Both the position numbers and the translations under genes were made by a program. Shown here piece by piece: positions 11,522 through 20,630 of a DNA stretch of 64,000 nucleotides (the first letter of the stretch is position 1; every line of letters begins with the position of its first letter). Under the pieces are notes generated by a model. That model worked only from the letters and a program-made list of their open reading frames with translations. It searched no databases and was not told where the DNA came from. Where the stretch lies: positions 1 through 64,000 of the forward strand of contig NZ_JAANIG010000015.1 in the NCBI RefSeq assembly GCF_011174675.1, read 5' to 3'. The stretch is from Perlabentimonas gracilis. Lineage in GTDB: Bacteria > Bacteroidota > Bacteroidia > Bacteroidales > Tenuifilaceae.

Positions 11522-14500
11522 TTAATTGCCCCACTGGAGCTGAATGGTATCGTTTTTACTGCCCTGCTGTTTCTCTTTTTCTTTGATAATTAGCTGGGTG
11601 AGTAGCTTCGATGCTTCATCAATTACTCCATCGTTGGTTTCGGTATAACCGTCAATTACGCTTTGGAGTGTTGCCTTGGCCTGGAAAAAGTCGTCGCGTT
11701 TGGCGTATATCTGGGCCAGAATCATAAAACTTTTTGCTAACCAGAACTGGTGTGGAGTATTTCGCTCGGCAAAGTTGAAAACCTCATCTTCGGCCTTGTT
11801 AAGCTCACCCGAGTCGAAATATATACGAACCATTCGGTACTTGGCTTCGGCTCCCTCTTGGGTTTTCAAATTGTTTGAGACATGGGCAAACTCATCGAAT
11901 GCTTCAGGGGTTCTGTTTAGCTCAAGCAGCGATTTTGCTTTGGCAAAGCGAGCTTCTCGCTCAATCTCACCAGGTAGTTTATCGGTAATAAGCACCTTGT
12001 TGGCAGCTTCAACCACCTCGCTGTGGCGCTCTAAATATTTGGCCGTGCGTAGCATACCAACACGTGCCTCCTGTAGGCTCGATTTGAGATCGGCAAGTGT
12101 CTCAAGTAGTTTAAATACTTCGTAGGCATCGGCGTATTTCTTTTGCTGCATATAGATAGCCGATGAGGCAAGTAGGGTTTGTTCGGTAAAGGGGTTTTTC
12201 TGCCTCTGTACTACCTGCGAGTACGACTCTAGGGCTTGATCGAGCCTGCCATTGCGGTGATGACAGTCGGCCATGTAGAAATGGGCATTCAGCACAAAGC
12301 TGCCTCGGGGAAATTCATCCAGATATTTTGATAGGTTTTGAACTGCCTTTTCGCAATCGCCCGACATGTATATTCGCTCTGCTGAGATGTACGATAGCGA
12401 GTCTTTCTCGGCCATACTTACATTGCCCAAGCTTCCCAGATTTGAGGCATAGGAGAAGTACTCATCAACATTCCCCATGTCAACATAAATGTTCCGAATG
12501 CCAACCAGCGCATTCTTTGCTTCAGCCGAACCGGGAAACTCCTCAACTACTCTTTTGTAGTAACGCATTGCGTTGTCGGAGTCCTCCTTGTTATAGGCTG
12601 CAATACCAAGTTGAACCAGGGCTCGCACAAAGTATGAGCTGCCTGGGAAATCTTGCTGAATGCGCGAGTACTGCTTAACAGCCTCTTCGCTTTGGTTTAG
12701 GGCAAGGTAAGTTTCGGCTAGTTCGAACAGCGCATCATCGGTATAGTTAGAGTTGGGGTATCTGTTTACAAGGCCTAACAGCTCCTCAATTTTTTTCTGT
12801 GGCCTGTCAACCAAGCCAAAGGCAATTCCTCGCTGAAGTATGGCGTAATCAACATCTATGGTATTGGTGTTAATGGCATTCTCGTAGTAGTCTAATGCAA
12901 CCCAGTACCTGCGTTGGATGTAGTATGAGTCGGCAATTCTGTTGTAAGCATCGCCAAGAAACTGGTTCTTGCTCTTGTTGGTAAGCGTGGCGAACTTGCG
13001 GAACCAAACAATGGCGTCGTCGTAGTTCTTTAGCTTGAAGTGGGCGTAGCCCAGATTGTAATGAGCCAAATGGTATTCTGGCAGGTCGAAGGCGCCGGGC
13101 GAGAGTAGGAACTGGTCGTAGTCGTTGGCCGCTTTCTGAAAATCTTCAAGCCTATAGTACGACTCCCCTCTCCAGTATAGGCTTAGCGCAAGCAGCCTGT
13201 CGCTAAATTCGGGGTACTTAAGCGATAGGGTGAACTTTTCGGCAGCCTCCTCAAAGTTAAGGTTTTGGAATAGCTCAATGCCTCGGTAGAATGCAACGCG
13301 TTGATATGCTCGCCTGATGGAGGCATCTTTAGTCGTTATCTTATCGAGCGACTCTAAGGCCTGCCTATAGTTTTTTGTGTTGCTGTAGGCTAAAACAAGG
13401 TAGTTGTAAGCCTCATCTATCCGCGGGCTGTTTGGGAATAGCTGGATATACAGTTGGAATGCTTCAATTGCCTCGTTAAATGGATTGTATAGGGTTTCGT
13501 AGGTAATTTTTGCAAAATTGAAAAGAGCATCTTCCTTTATGTCGAGATCAAAATCGGCTTTTGAGGCCATGGAGAATGCTTGGCGTGCTTTCGCTTTTTG
13601 GTCGAGCTTAAGGTAGCAGTCGGCCAAATGGTAGTATGCATTTTGGCTAAGGATATCCTCTTCGGTAGGAACACGCTCGAGATATTTAACTGCTTCGTCG
13701 AAGCGGAAATTTCTATAGTAAATAAATCCTACTAAGTAGTTATCCTCTCGGGTGAGCGAGGTGGCTTTTTCAACAAACTGCTCAATGTAGGGTATGGCTT
13801 TTTCGTACTGGCGCAGCCTGTAGTACGATTCGGCAATTAGGCGGGCAATCTCAGGAGCCCGTCGGGCATTGGCCGACTCAAGTACAGGAGGAGCATATTC
13901 AATTACCTTGCTGTACTGCCTCTGCAGGTAGTAAATTTGGGAGATGTAGTAGGGTACTAGGGGAGCAAAAGTTTCGTCGTTGCTTAGCTTCTCGAACCCT
14001 CGTAGAGCCGTTGCATAGTTCTTTTGGTCGTATGCAATATGCGAGTAGTAATATGTAGCAGGGGCTGCAAACTTATTGTGAGTATCCTTTATCTCAAAAA
14101 AGGCTCTGCCTGCCAGGTCGAAGTTATCCTGCATAAAATGGCTATACCCCAACTTAAACAAATATTCGGCCTTTTGATCACTGTCTAGTCCATTACGGTT
14201 TGTTTGGCCGAACCAGTAAATAGCATCCTTATATTTACGCTCACGATACCTGAGTTTGGCTAGCTCAAAATATCCTAAGTTAACTTTTTGGTTATCGGGG
14301 TAACTATTTATGAAGGTACGCATCAGGTACTCAGCATCCTCGTTGAATAGCTCAATGGCGCATAGGGCATTATAATACTCAGCCTCGCCCTTAATATGCA
14401 ACTCATTTCTGTTGGCATGCTTAGTGGCTAGCTCGAACTGCTTTTGCGCAGAGGCAAAATTTCCCTTCTCGAAAAGGTCGATTCCGTTGCGTAGGTACTT

Positions 14501-14620
14501 ATCGGGATGCGTATGGTAAACTGTTTCCTGAGCCATTGTAGCACAACCCATTACAATAAGTGTGGCTGCGGCAAGTGCTCGTAACGATTTTGCAAACATA
14601 GTTTTCGGCTTAATTTTCAT
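11522..14620 (-). CDS. Large exported tetratricopeptide-repeat protein
   Basis: About 1032 residues starting at the ATG at 14620; an in-frame ATG 12 bases upstream gives four more residues (MYFY) that spoil the leader. The leader MKIKPKTMFAKSLRALAAA is followed by a hydrophobic run and MGCATMAQ, so it is exported, possibly as a lipoprotein. Almost the whole protein is made of TPR units with W/Y/A/Y/P spacing, for example AEYLFKLGYSHFMQDNF and NAYYHLADCYLKLDQKA, at least 15 in number. It should act as a protein-protein scaffold in the periplasm or at the outer membrane, probably with the barrel protein encoded 45 bases downstream. Confidence 0.88.
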   Translation of the reverse strand: MKIKPKTMFAKSLRALAAATLIVMGCATMAQETVYHTHPDKYLRNGIDLFEKGNFASAQKQFELATKHANRNELHIKGEAEYYNALCAIELFNEDAEYLMRTFINSYPDNQKVNLGYFELAKLRYRERKYKDAIYWFGQTNRNGLDSDQKAEYLFKLGYSHFMQDNFDLAGRAFFEIKDTHNKFAAPATYYYSHIAYDQKNYATALRGFEKLSNDETFAPLVPYYISQIYYLQRQYSKVIEYAPPVLESANARRAPEIARLIAESYYRLRQYEKAIPYIEQFVEKATSLTREDNYLVGFIYYRNFRFDEAVKYLERVPTEEDILSQNAYYHLADCYLKLDQKAKARQAFSMASKADFDLDIKEDALFNFAKITYETLYNPFNEAIEAFQLYIQLFPNSPRIDEAYNYLVLAYSNTKNYRQALESLDKITTKDASIRRAYQRVAFYRGIELFQNLNFEEAAEKFTLSLKYPEFSDRLLALSLYWRGESYYRLEDFQKAANDYDQFLLSPGAFDLPEYHLAHYNLGYAHFKLKNYDDAIVWFRKFATLTNKSKNQFLGDAYNRIADSYYIQRRYWVALDYYENAINTNTIDVDYAILQRGIAFGLVDRPQKKIEELLGLVNRYPNSNYTDDALFELAETYLALNQSEEAVKQYSRIQQDFPGSSYFVRALVQLGIAAYNKEDSDNAMRYYKRVVEEFPGSAEAKNALVGIRNIYVDMGNVDEYFSYASNLGSLGNVSMAEKDSLSYISAERIYMSGDCEKAVQNLSKYLDEFPRGSFVLNAHFYMADCHHRNGRLDQALESYSQVVQRQKNPFTEQTLLASSAIYMQQKKYADAYEVFKLLETLADLKSSLQEARVGMLRTAKYLERHSEVVEAANKVLITDKLPGEIEREARFAKAKSLLELNRTPEAFDEFAHVSNNLKTQEGAEAKYRMVRIYFDSGELNKAEDEVFNFAERNTPHQFWLAKSFMILAQIYAKRDDFFQAKATLQSVIDGYTETNDGVIDEASKLLTQLIIKEKEKQQGSKNDTIQLQWGN

Positions 14621-14751
14621 GTAAAAATACAAATAATGCGCCTAAGGTACTGCTATTGCGCTTGCTTTATATCAACATCAAACTGTTAATAACTCGAAAT
14701 TATTGTACGGTAATTATTCAGATTGATTTTGGGTGGTGCAATTAACATTCT

Positions 14752-14781
14752 TTGGCTTTCAGTTGTTGTTAGTTATATTTG
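14752..14781 (+). promoter_or_regulatory. Bacteroidota-type promoter of idi
   Basis: TTG (14752-14754), 19 bases, then TATATTTG (14774-14781) exactly match the TTG-N19-TAnnTTTG consensus of the primary sigma factor in this phylum. The start codon lies 25 bases downstream of the -7 box. This is the best-formed promoter I found in the window. Confidence 0.75.
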
Positions 14782-14805
14782 TAATACATCCTAAAATATC
14801 TTAGC

Positions 14806-15345
14806 ATGACTAATCAGATAGCAATTGTAGACTCAAGCGATAATGTAACCGGGTACGATGAGAAACTGAAGGTACATGTAGAGGGGCTTCTGCATAGAGC
14901 CTTTTCAATATTTATTTTTAACTCGGCAGGTGAGCTAATGCTGCATCAGCGTGCCCTTAGTAAATACCACTCGCCAGGGTTATGGACAAATACATGTTGC
15001 AGCCATTTACCCCAGGGCATGGATATGGAGCAAGCTACACATCGGCGGTTAATGGAGGAGATGGGATTTGATGCCGAGTTGGAGTTTGTAGAAAAATTTC
15101 ATTACCGTATCGACTTCGACAATGGTTTAACTGAGAACGAGATAGATCATATATACATAGGCTTTTTCGAAGGTGAACCCAATCCCCATGCCGATGAGGT
15201 GGAAAGCTACACTTGGATGACCCTACCCAACCTGAAGCGTGATATTGAGGCTAATCCCCAGAAGTACACCTACTGGTTAAAGCATATTGTTGAGCATCAC
15301 TACACCGACCTGTGCGATGCTCTTGCCAAGTACCAAAAAGCGTAG
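14806..15345 (+). CDS. idi: Isopentenyl-diphosphate delta-isomerase type 1
   Basis: 179 residues, the usual size for bacterial type 1 Idi. It interconverts isopentenyl and dimethylallyl diphosphate in isoprenoid synthesis, in the cytosol, using a metal ion. The catalytic cysteine is C65 in WTNTCCSHLPQG. The catalytic glutamate is E112 in GLTENEIDHIY. The metal-binding histidines H24 and H30 (KVHVEGLLHRAFS) are in place, and the Nudix-like helix is RRLMEEMGFDAELEF. The gene is monocistronic, with its own promoter, and converges on the copper ATPase gene with 22 bases between stop codons. Confidence 0.95.
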   Translation: MTNQIAIVDSSDNVTGYDEKLKVHVEGLLHRAFSIFIFNSAGELMLHQRALSKYHSPGLWTNTCCSHLPQGMDMEQATHRRLMEEMGFDAELEFVEKFHYRIDFDNGLTENEIDHIYIGFFEGEPNPHADEVESYTWMTLPNLKRDIEANPQKYTYWLKHIVEHHYTDLCDALAKYQKA

Positions 15346-15367
15346 GCCTGTTGAATACGCGCTTGGG

Positions 15368-17584
15368 TTATTCTTCTAGCTTTATGGTGCGTAACCTTAG
15401 GCTATTGCTAACCACTGAAACTGAGCTGAGCGCCATGGCCATACCTGCTATCATTGGGTCGAACTGAAAACCAATGAATGGGTAAAGTATGCCAGCAGCC
15501 AATGGAATACCTATAATGTTGTAGATAAATGCCCAGAAAAGATTTTGCTTCACCGTTCGCATGGTAAGCTTCGAGAGCCTAATGGCCGTTGCAATATGGG
15601 TTAGGTCGGAGTTGATAAGCGTAATCTTGGCTACATCCATTGCTATATCGGATCCCTTGCCCATGGCAATGCTAACATCAGCAAGAGCTAAGGCGTGCGA
15701 ATCGTTTATTCCATCGCCCACCATTCCTACAATCTTTCCTTGGGCCTGCAGCTTCTCTATGAATTCAGCCTTTTCATGTGGCAGCATCGAAGCCTTGTAA
15801 TGGCTAATCCCTACTTGTTGTGCCACTATTTTGGCCGTTTGCTCGTTATCGCCAGTTAGCATAACAGGTTCCACACCTAACGCCTTCAACCTTTGAATGG
15901 CGGCTGCCGATGAGTCCTTCACCTTATCGGCAATGGATATAATGGCAATTACAGCATCTTTGCTGGCAAAAAACATGGTGGTTTGTCCCTTTTGGCTCCA
16001 TTGAGCCACTTGGTCGGCAAGGGGCTGCGATACTTGTATGTTGTTTTTATCAAGTAGTTTTCTATTTCCAACAAAGTAGTCCTTATCATCTACAGTGGCC
16101 ATTACCCCCATTCCCGCATGGGCTTCAAATCGGCTTACCGATACAATCCCTGAGCCATCCTTTAAGTGGTTAACAATGGCTTCGGCCAAAGGGTGTTCCG
16201 ACTGGCTCTCGATGGAGTAAAGGATGGATTGGTCTCGCTCTGTTCCAATGTTGCTAGCCCACTGAATATTAGTTACAGTTGGCTTGCCTTCGGTTATGGT
16301 TCCCGTTTTATCGAGCACAATGGCCGAAAGTTTATGAGCTGTTTCAAGGCTTTGGGCGTCCTTTATTAAGATATTTTTTTCGGCACCCTTGCCTATACCC
16401 ACCATTATGGCGGTTGGTGTTGCAAGGCCAAGAGCACATGGGCATGCAATGGCCAATACAGTTACTAGCGCTACAATACCTTGTACAACCCCTTGGTTCC
16501 CCCCAAGAATTACCCATACTCCAAAGCTTAAAAGGGCAATGGCCATTACAATGGGCACAAATATACCAGCAATCCTATCGGCCAACTTTTGTACTGGGGC
16601 TTTAGAACCCTGAGCTTCTTCCACCATCTTAACAATTCGGCTCAATACTGTTTCCGACCCCACCTGCTGAGCAGCTATGGTAAGAGATCCCTTTTGATTG
16701 GCTGTACCCGCATAAACTTTATCGCCTTTCATCTTCTCAATCGGAAGAGGCTCGCCAGTAATTGTGCTCTCATCGATAAACGAAACCCCCTTGGTAACCA
16801 CTCCATCAACAGGGACTCTTCCTCCTGGTTTTAATAGTACTTGCTGTCCTACTTTTAGATCGGAAATGTGGATGTCCTTTAGGCTATTGTTCTCTATTAC
16901 GGTAACGGTATCGGGTTGTAGCCCCATCAATTTACGTATGGATGATGAGGTTTTTCCTTTGGCTCGCTCCTCGAGCCATTTGCCCAGTAGTATAAAAGTG
17001 ATAATTACCGATGCCGACTCGAAGTATACATGGGGCTCAATTCCACGGTTTAGCAAGAATGAGGGGTTTATGGTGTTGAAAACACTAAATGCGAATGCAA
17101 TACCTGTGCTAAGGGCAACCAGCGTATCCATATTGGCCTTTAGGTGAGCCGCCTGCTTCCAAGCATTGGTAAAAAACCCGCGGCCAAACCAAAAAATTAT
17201 AGGGATTGAAAAGATTAAAGAAATAATTGGGGAGTACTCCCAATGCATAAAGAACATTCCTAGAATAAACACTGGAAACGTGAGGATTCCTGCCCACACA
17301 GTCCTTGTTCGCATTTTGTTAGACTCCAGTTGACGGATATTATCCGTGGCCCTATGGTCATGCTCGCTTTCAATTAGTAGGTCATATCCAACCGATCGTA
17401 TGGCTTGTTGAAGTTTCTTGGGTGAAGCCAGCTGAGGATCGAAGTTAACCCAAGCTGTTTGATTGGCCAGATTAACGCCTGCGTCTGCAACACCATCTAA
17501 GCTTTTGAGCATACTCTCAACGCTGGCTGAGCAGCCAGCGCATGACATCCCTGTTACCGGATATATATGTTTCTCTGTTTTCAC
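15368..17584 (-). CDS. copA: Copper-translocating P1B-type ATPase
   Basis: 738 residues. One N-terminal heavy-metal-associated domain carries GMSCAGC (12-18). The membrane metal site is CPC at 381-383 (AIACPCALGLATPTA), as in Cu+ exporters. The P-type core has TGEPLPIEK (276-284), the phosphorylated aspartate in DKTGTITEGKPT (425 on), SEHPLAEAI with the HP dipeptide, and MVGDGINDSHALALADVSIAMG. It exports Cu+ (or Ag+) from the cytosol with ATP. There is no copper chaperone or CueR-like regulator beside it. Silver or another monovalent ion cannot be excluded. Confidence 0.93.
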   Translation of the reverse strand: MKTEKHIYPVTGMSCAGCSASVESMLKSLDGVADAGVNLANQTAWVNFDPQLASPKKLQQAIRSVGYDLLIESEHDHRATDNIRQLESNKMRTRTVWAGILTFPVFILGMFFMHWEYSPIISLIFSIPIIFWFGRGFFTNAWKQAAHLKANMDTLVALSTGIAFAFSVFNTINPSFLLNRGIEPHVYFESASVIITFILLGKWLEERAKGKTSSSIRKLMGLQPDTVTVIENNSLKDIHISDLKVGQQVLLKPGGRVPVDGVVTKGVSFIDESTITGEPLPIEKMKGDKVYAGTANQKGSLTIAAQQVGSETVLSRIVKMVEEAQGSKAPVQKLADRIAGIFVPIVMAIALLSFGVWVILGGNQGVVQGIVALVTVLAIACPCALGLATPTAIMVGIGKGAEKNILIKDAQSLETAHKLSAIVLDKTGTITEGKPTVTNIQWASNIGTERDQSILYSIESQSEHPLAEAIVNHLKDGSGIVSVSRFEAHAGMGVMATVDDKDYFVGNRKLLDKNNIQVSQPLADQVAQWSQKGQTTMFFASKDAVIAIISIADKVKDSSAAAIQRLKALGVEPVMLTGDNEQTAKIVAQQVGISHYKASMLPHEKAEFIEKLQAQGKIVGMVGDGINDSHALALADVSIAMGKGSDIAMDVAKITLINSDLTHIATAIRLSKLTMRTVKQNLFWAFIYNIIGIPLAAGILYPFIGFQFDPMIAGMAMALSSVSVVSNSLRLRTIKLEE

Positions 17585-17991
17585 GACGTGTTTTTATTGG
17601 AAGAACAACATTTGTTACATTATGTTTTCGCCTTAGGGTAAACAATATCCCAATTTTGTGTGCTATAGTAGATCTTGTAAAAGTATCTTATTCCTAAGAT
17701 TAATCTGGGTACAAGAGTGTGCTTTATTTTATTCCCTTAGCAATAATAATAATGGAGGATCACGGTTTATACTTTATGCTCTCGGGTTAATGAGTGTTAA
17801 AACTATAAAAACTATTTATGGTATTTCGGTTTTCTAATTTACCTTTGCGGCAGAATAAAGTCAGCATAAAGTAAAAAAAACATTAAGCATTAAGTGGTGT
17901 TTACGCTTGTTGGCATAGCATTTGCATAGCTTATTCCTGATTTATCGATAAGTAAGATTTTATTATTGTAACAATAAAAAGGTTAACTACC
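17585..17991. other. Intergenic region between copA and the acyl-carrier-like gene
   Basis: 407 bases, divergent promoter region. A TACCTTTG box at 17840-17847 fits the -7 consensus for the plus-strand gene, with no clear -33 box. A palindrome TTATTG-TAA-CAATAA (17963-17977) lies 14 bases before the ATG at 17992 and could be an operator or a leader hairpin. I see no copper-responsive operator and no RNA gene here. Confidence 0.5.
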
Positions 17992-18261
17992 ATGTCAGTA
18001 TCAGAAATTTACAACAAGGTTAAGTGGTTATTACTAGTGAATTTTAATGTAAAAGATATTGTTAACTATTATAATGCTGATTTAAAAAAGGATCTAGGGA
18101 TGGACAGCTGGGACGTGAATATGTTGCTTTACCTCGTGGAAAGCAACTTTAACGTTAGGTTCAGCAGTGGTACCGAGAAAGATATTGCCAGATTAGACCA
18201 ACTTGTTTCGTTAGTTTACGAGGCCAGTAAAGCTTCGCAGAGGCTAAAGCAAATTGCATAA
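17992..18261 (+). CDS. Acyl-carrier-protein-like small protein
   Basis: 89 residues. The region DLKKDLGMDSWDVNMLLYLVESNFNVRF (30-58) follows the ACP pattern in which a conserved D-S precedes helix 2; S39 would receive the phosphopantetheine arm. The residue after it is Trp (DSW) instead of the usual Leu (DSL), so it is not the housekeeping fatty-acid ACP. The C-terminal helix DIARLDQLVSLVYEASKA also fits the fold. No ketosynthase, acyltransferase or phosphopantetheinyl transferase is nearby, so the partner enzyme is unknown. It has its own upstream region and a likely terminator. Confidence 0.65.
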   Translation: MSVSEIYNKVKWLLLVNFNVKDIVNYYNADLKKDLGMDSWDVNMLLYLVESNFNVRFSSGTEKDIARLDQLVSLVYEASKASQRLKQIA

Positions 18262-18358
18262 CCTCCTTTTGGGTAAAACAATCTCATTACTACATATTAT
18301 TCTGCAAGATTTAATGTAAAGGAAGTTAATTCTTCGTTTAGGCTGCTTTTGTACCCAT

Positions 18359-18390
18359 AACCCACTGTCCTGAGTTGGGTTTTCTTTTAA
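18359..18390 (+). terminator. Probable terminator of the acyl-carrier-like gene
   Basis: AACCCA (18359-18364) and TGGGTT (18376-18381) form a short stem, and the sequence after it is T-rich (TTTTCTTTT). The loop is long, so strength is uncertain. Confidence 0.5.
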
Positions 18391-18521
18391 TTTTTTAACC
18401 AACCAAAACTATCCCCTGCTGTATTGCTTATGCACGCTGATTTTTTATTGTACAGTTGTGCCTTTCATTGGCACCAAATTAAGCTACTATATACGGAAAG
18501 CTAAATAATTGTAAAATCAAA

Positions 18522-18536
18522 AAACTATTATAGTTT
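18522..18536 (+). promoter_or_regulatory. Candidate TetR operator
   Basis: The inverted repeat AAACTA-TTA-TAGTTT lies about 16 bases upstream of a TATCTTTG -7 box (18553-18560) and 48 bases before the tetR start. Its position between the -33 and -7 regions suits autorepression by the TetR protein, but one short palindrome in AT-rich DNA is weak evidence. Confidence 0.35.
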
Positions 18537-18552
18537 ATTTAGTTTTGGTATT

Positions 18553-18560
18553 TATCTTTG
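18553..18560 (+). promoter_or_regulatory. Probable -7 box of the efflux operon
   Basis: TATCTTTG matches TAnnTTTG and lies 23 bases before the tetR start codon. A well-placed TTG -33 box is not visible, which would fit a regulated promoter. Confidence 0.5.
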
Positions 18561-18583
18561 CACCCTTAAATTTTTAGTAAGCA

Positions 18584-19198
18584 ATGGAAGTTAAAGAGAG
18601 AATTATAGAGGGCGCTGCTCAGCTATTCCTTCGGGAGGGTGTACGTAAGGTGACGATGGATCAGCTAGCTTCATCGCTTGGTATATCCAAAAGAACGATT
18701 TACGAAGTGTTTAGCAACAAGGATGAGATCCTTAAGGAGACCATTCTGAGGCATATAAATCAGCAAAGACTGCAAACAGAGCGTTTGTCGCAGGAGTCGG
18801 AAACTGCTTTGCACTTTTTCGTTTCAATACTTAACCAAGGAATTGAAAACCTAAAAGCAGTAAATCCCCAATTTGTGAATGAGTTGAGGGTTTACTACCC
18901 ATCCATATGGTCGTCGATAATTTGTACAAGTCAAGATTATAACATTTTTCAAACCATTAAGATAATTCAAAGAGGGATAATCGAAGGTGTTTTTCGTGAT
19001 GATATGGATGTAACTGTTGTTTCTAAATTTATCATAGAGTCGCTATCAATTTTGGCAAACCAAGATATCTTCCCAACTCATATTTACGCTCCTGCCAAGT
19101 TGTACCGCGATTCAATAATTACCCTTGTGCGTGGCATTTGTTCGGTAAAAGGTATTCAGATGCTCGAAAATGAGCTCAATAGCAGAATTAATAATTAA
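18584..19198 (+). CDS. TetR/AcrR-family repressor of the efflux operon
   Basis: 204 residues. The N-terminal helix-turn-helix is IIEGAAQLFLREGVRKVTMD, then QLASSLGISKRTIYEVFSNKDE, the standard TetR signature, up to about residue 50. The rest is a helical ligand-binding domain with no recognised ligand type. It is the first gene of an operon: tolC-like follows after 15 bases, and the adaptor, RND pump and PG0541 genes come next. It probably represses this operon and lets go when a pump substrate binds. Confidence 0.92.
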   Translation: MEVKERIIEGAAQLFLREGVRKVTMDQLASSLGISKRTIYEVFSNKDEILKETILRHINQQRLQTERLSQESETALHFFVSILNQGIENLKAVNPQFVNELRVYYPSIWSSIICTSQDYNIFQTIKIIQRGIIEGVFRDDMDVTVVSKFIIESLSILANQDIFPTHIYAPAKLYRDSIITLVRGICSVKGIQMLENELNSRINN

Positions 19199-19213
19199 TC
19201 AAAAATTGTTAAA

Positions 19214-20581
19214 ATGTTTAATCACATTGTTTTTAAAATCCTAATTATAGGCCTTGCTTCATTGCAGCTTGGCGCAACGAGCGCACATGGGCAAGATACC
19301 CTAAGGCTAAATCTCGATCAAGCCTTGGAGATTGCATTGTCGGAGAACCCAACCATAAAGCTTGCCGACAAGGAAATTGAGCGCACACAGTACTACAGGC
19401 GAGAGATGCTGGGCGGGTTTTATCCGAACCTAAGCGGTAGTGCACAGTACACCCGAAACATTGAGCCACAGGTTATATTTATGCCCGATGGTATGTTTGG
19501 CCCAGGTACAGGTGGCCCACTAAAAATTGGCTTCGATAATAGCTACACTGCAGGTTTGTCGCTCTCAGTCCCGTTAATCGCTCCCTCACTTTTCAAGATG
19601 CTTAGGATATCTGAAACTGATATCGAGATAGCGTTGGAAAAATCTCGTGAGTCGAAACTGAATATGGCGAGCGAGGTGAAGAAAGCCTTTTACAACCTGC
19701 TTCTGGCACAGAATTCCTACGAGGTGATGGGCATGAGTATGGAGAATGCTCAAAAAAACCTGCAGAACATTAAGAACTTATTTAGTCAGGGTTTGGTTGC
19801 CGAGTACGATGTTATTAGAAGCGAGGTGCAGGTTCGAAACCTTAACCCAACCTTTGTGCAGGCAGAGAATGCGGTAAACCTTTCGGCAATGATGCTGAAA
19901 ATTTTGCTGGGCGTAGGAACCGATGTGGAGCTCGAGATTGAGGGCGATCTGTCGGATTACGAGGAGGAGTTGGCTCAAGGCATCCCGGGCAAATCCCTTA
20001 TGCTAAACCAAAACACAACCCTGCGTCAGCTGGAGTTGCAGGAGCTTAAGCTCAATCAGCAGTTCCAGCTAATTCGGACTACTCGACTTCCCATGCTGGC
20101 GGCATTTGGTAACTATCAGTACCAATCGCAGGCAAACGATTTTAAATTTGCCGACTACAACTGGGTAAGCACCAATATGGTTGGCTTACAGCTACAGGTT
20201 CCAATATTTCAGGGTTTTACTAATAAGTATAAGGAGCAGCAGGTGCTGGTTGGAATCGATCAGCTCAGAATACAGCGCGATTATCTAAACCAAAACCTTA
20301 CCCTACAGGCTCGTAACGCTATTACCAGCATGATGCGTGCCGCCGAGCAAATTAGCTCAAGCAAGGAGGGTATTGCTCAGGCGGAGCGTGGCTATAGCAT
20401 TGCTCAAACCCGCTACAACACTGGTAGTGGAACAATTCTGGAACTCAACGATGCAGAAGTTTCCCTTACTCAGGCTAAGCTTAACTACAACCAGGCAGTT
20501 TACGATTTTCTTCAGGCCAAGGTCGATTATGAATCGATACTAGGAGACGAAGGGGTGATTGTTGGCCAAACTTTGAATTAA
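19214..20581 (+). CDS. TolC-family outer-membrane efflux channel
   Basis: 455 residues. The signal peptide runs to about residue 26 (SAHGQ). The two outer-membrane-efflux repeats are seen as long helical regions, one around LDQALEIALSENPTIKLADKEI (30-55) and another around ERGYSIAQTRYNTGSGTILELNDAEVSLTQAKLNYNQAVYDF near the C-terminus. TRYNTGSGTILEL is the usual TolC-family motif. It forms the outer-membrane tunnel for the RND pump encoded downstream. The adaptor gene begins 50 bases after it. Confidence 0.93.
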   Translation: MFNHIVFKILIIGLASLQLGATSAHGQDTLRLNLDQALEIALSENPTIKLADKEIERTQYYRREMLGGFYPNLSGSAQYTRNIEPQVIFMPDGMFGPGTGGPLKIGFDNSYTAGLSLSVPLIAPSLFKMLRISETDIEIALEKSRESKLNMASEVKKAFYNLLLAQNSYEVMGMSMENAQKNLQNIKNLFSQGLVAEYDVIRSEVQVRNLNPTFVQAENAVNLSAMMLKILLGVGTDVELEIEGDLSDYEEELAQGIPGKSLMLNQNTTLRQLELQELKLNQQFQLIRTTRLPMLAAFGNYQYQSQANDFKFADYNWVSTNMVGLQLQVPIFQGFTNKYKEQQVLVGIDQLRIQRDYLNQNLTLQARNAITSMMRAAEQISSSKEGIAQAERGYSIAQTRYNTGSGTILELNDAEVSLTQAKLNYNQAVYDFLQAKVDYESILGDEGVIVGQTLN

Positions 20582-20630
20582 TAGAGAGTACGATATAAAA
20601 ATTGAAATCCTTTTAAAATAATTTTCACAG

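Larger units (their letters stand above)
18262..18583 (+). other. Intergenic region before the efflux operon
   Basis: 322 bases. The first third ends with a terminator-like hairpin for the acyl-carrier-like gene. The last 65 bases contain the candidate promoter and operator of the tetR gene. I see no other feature between them. Confidence 0.5.
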
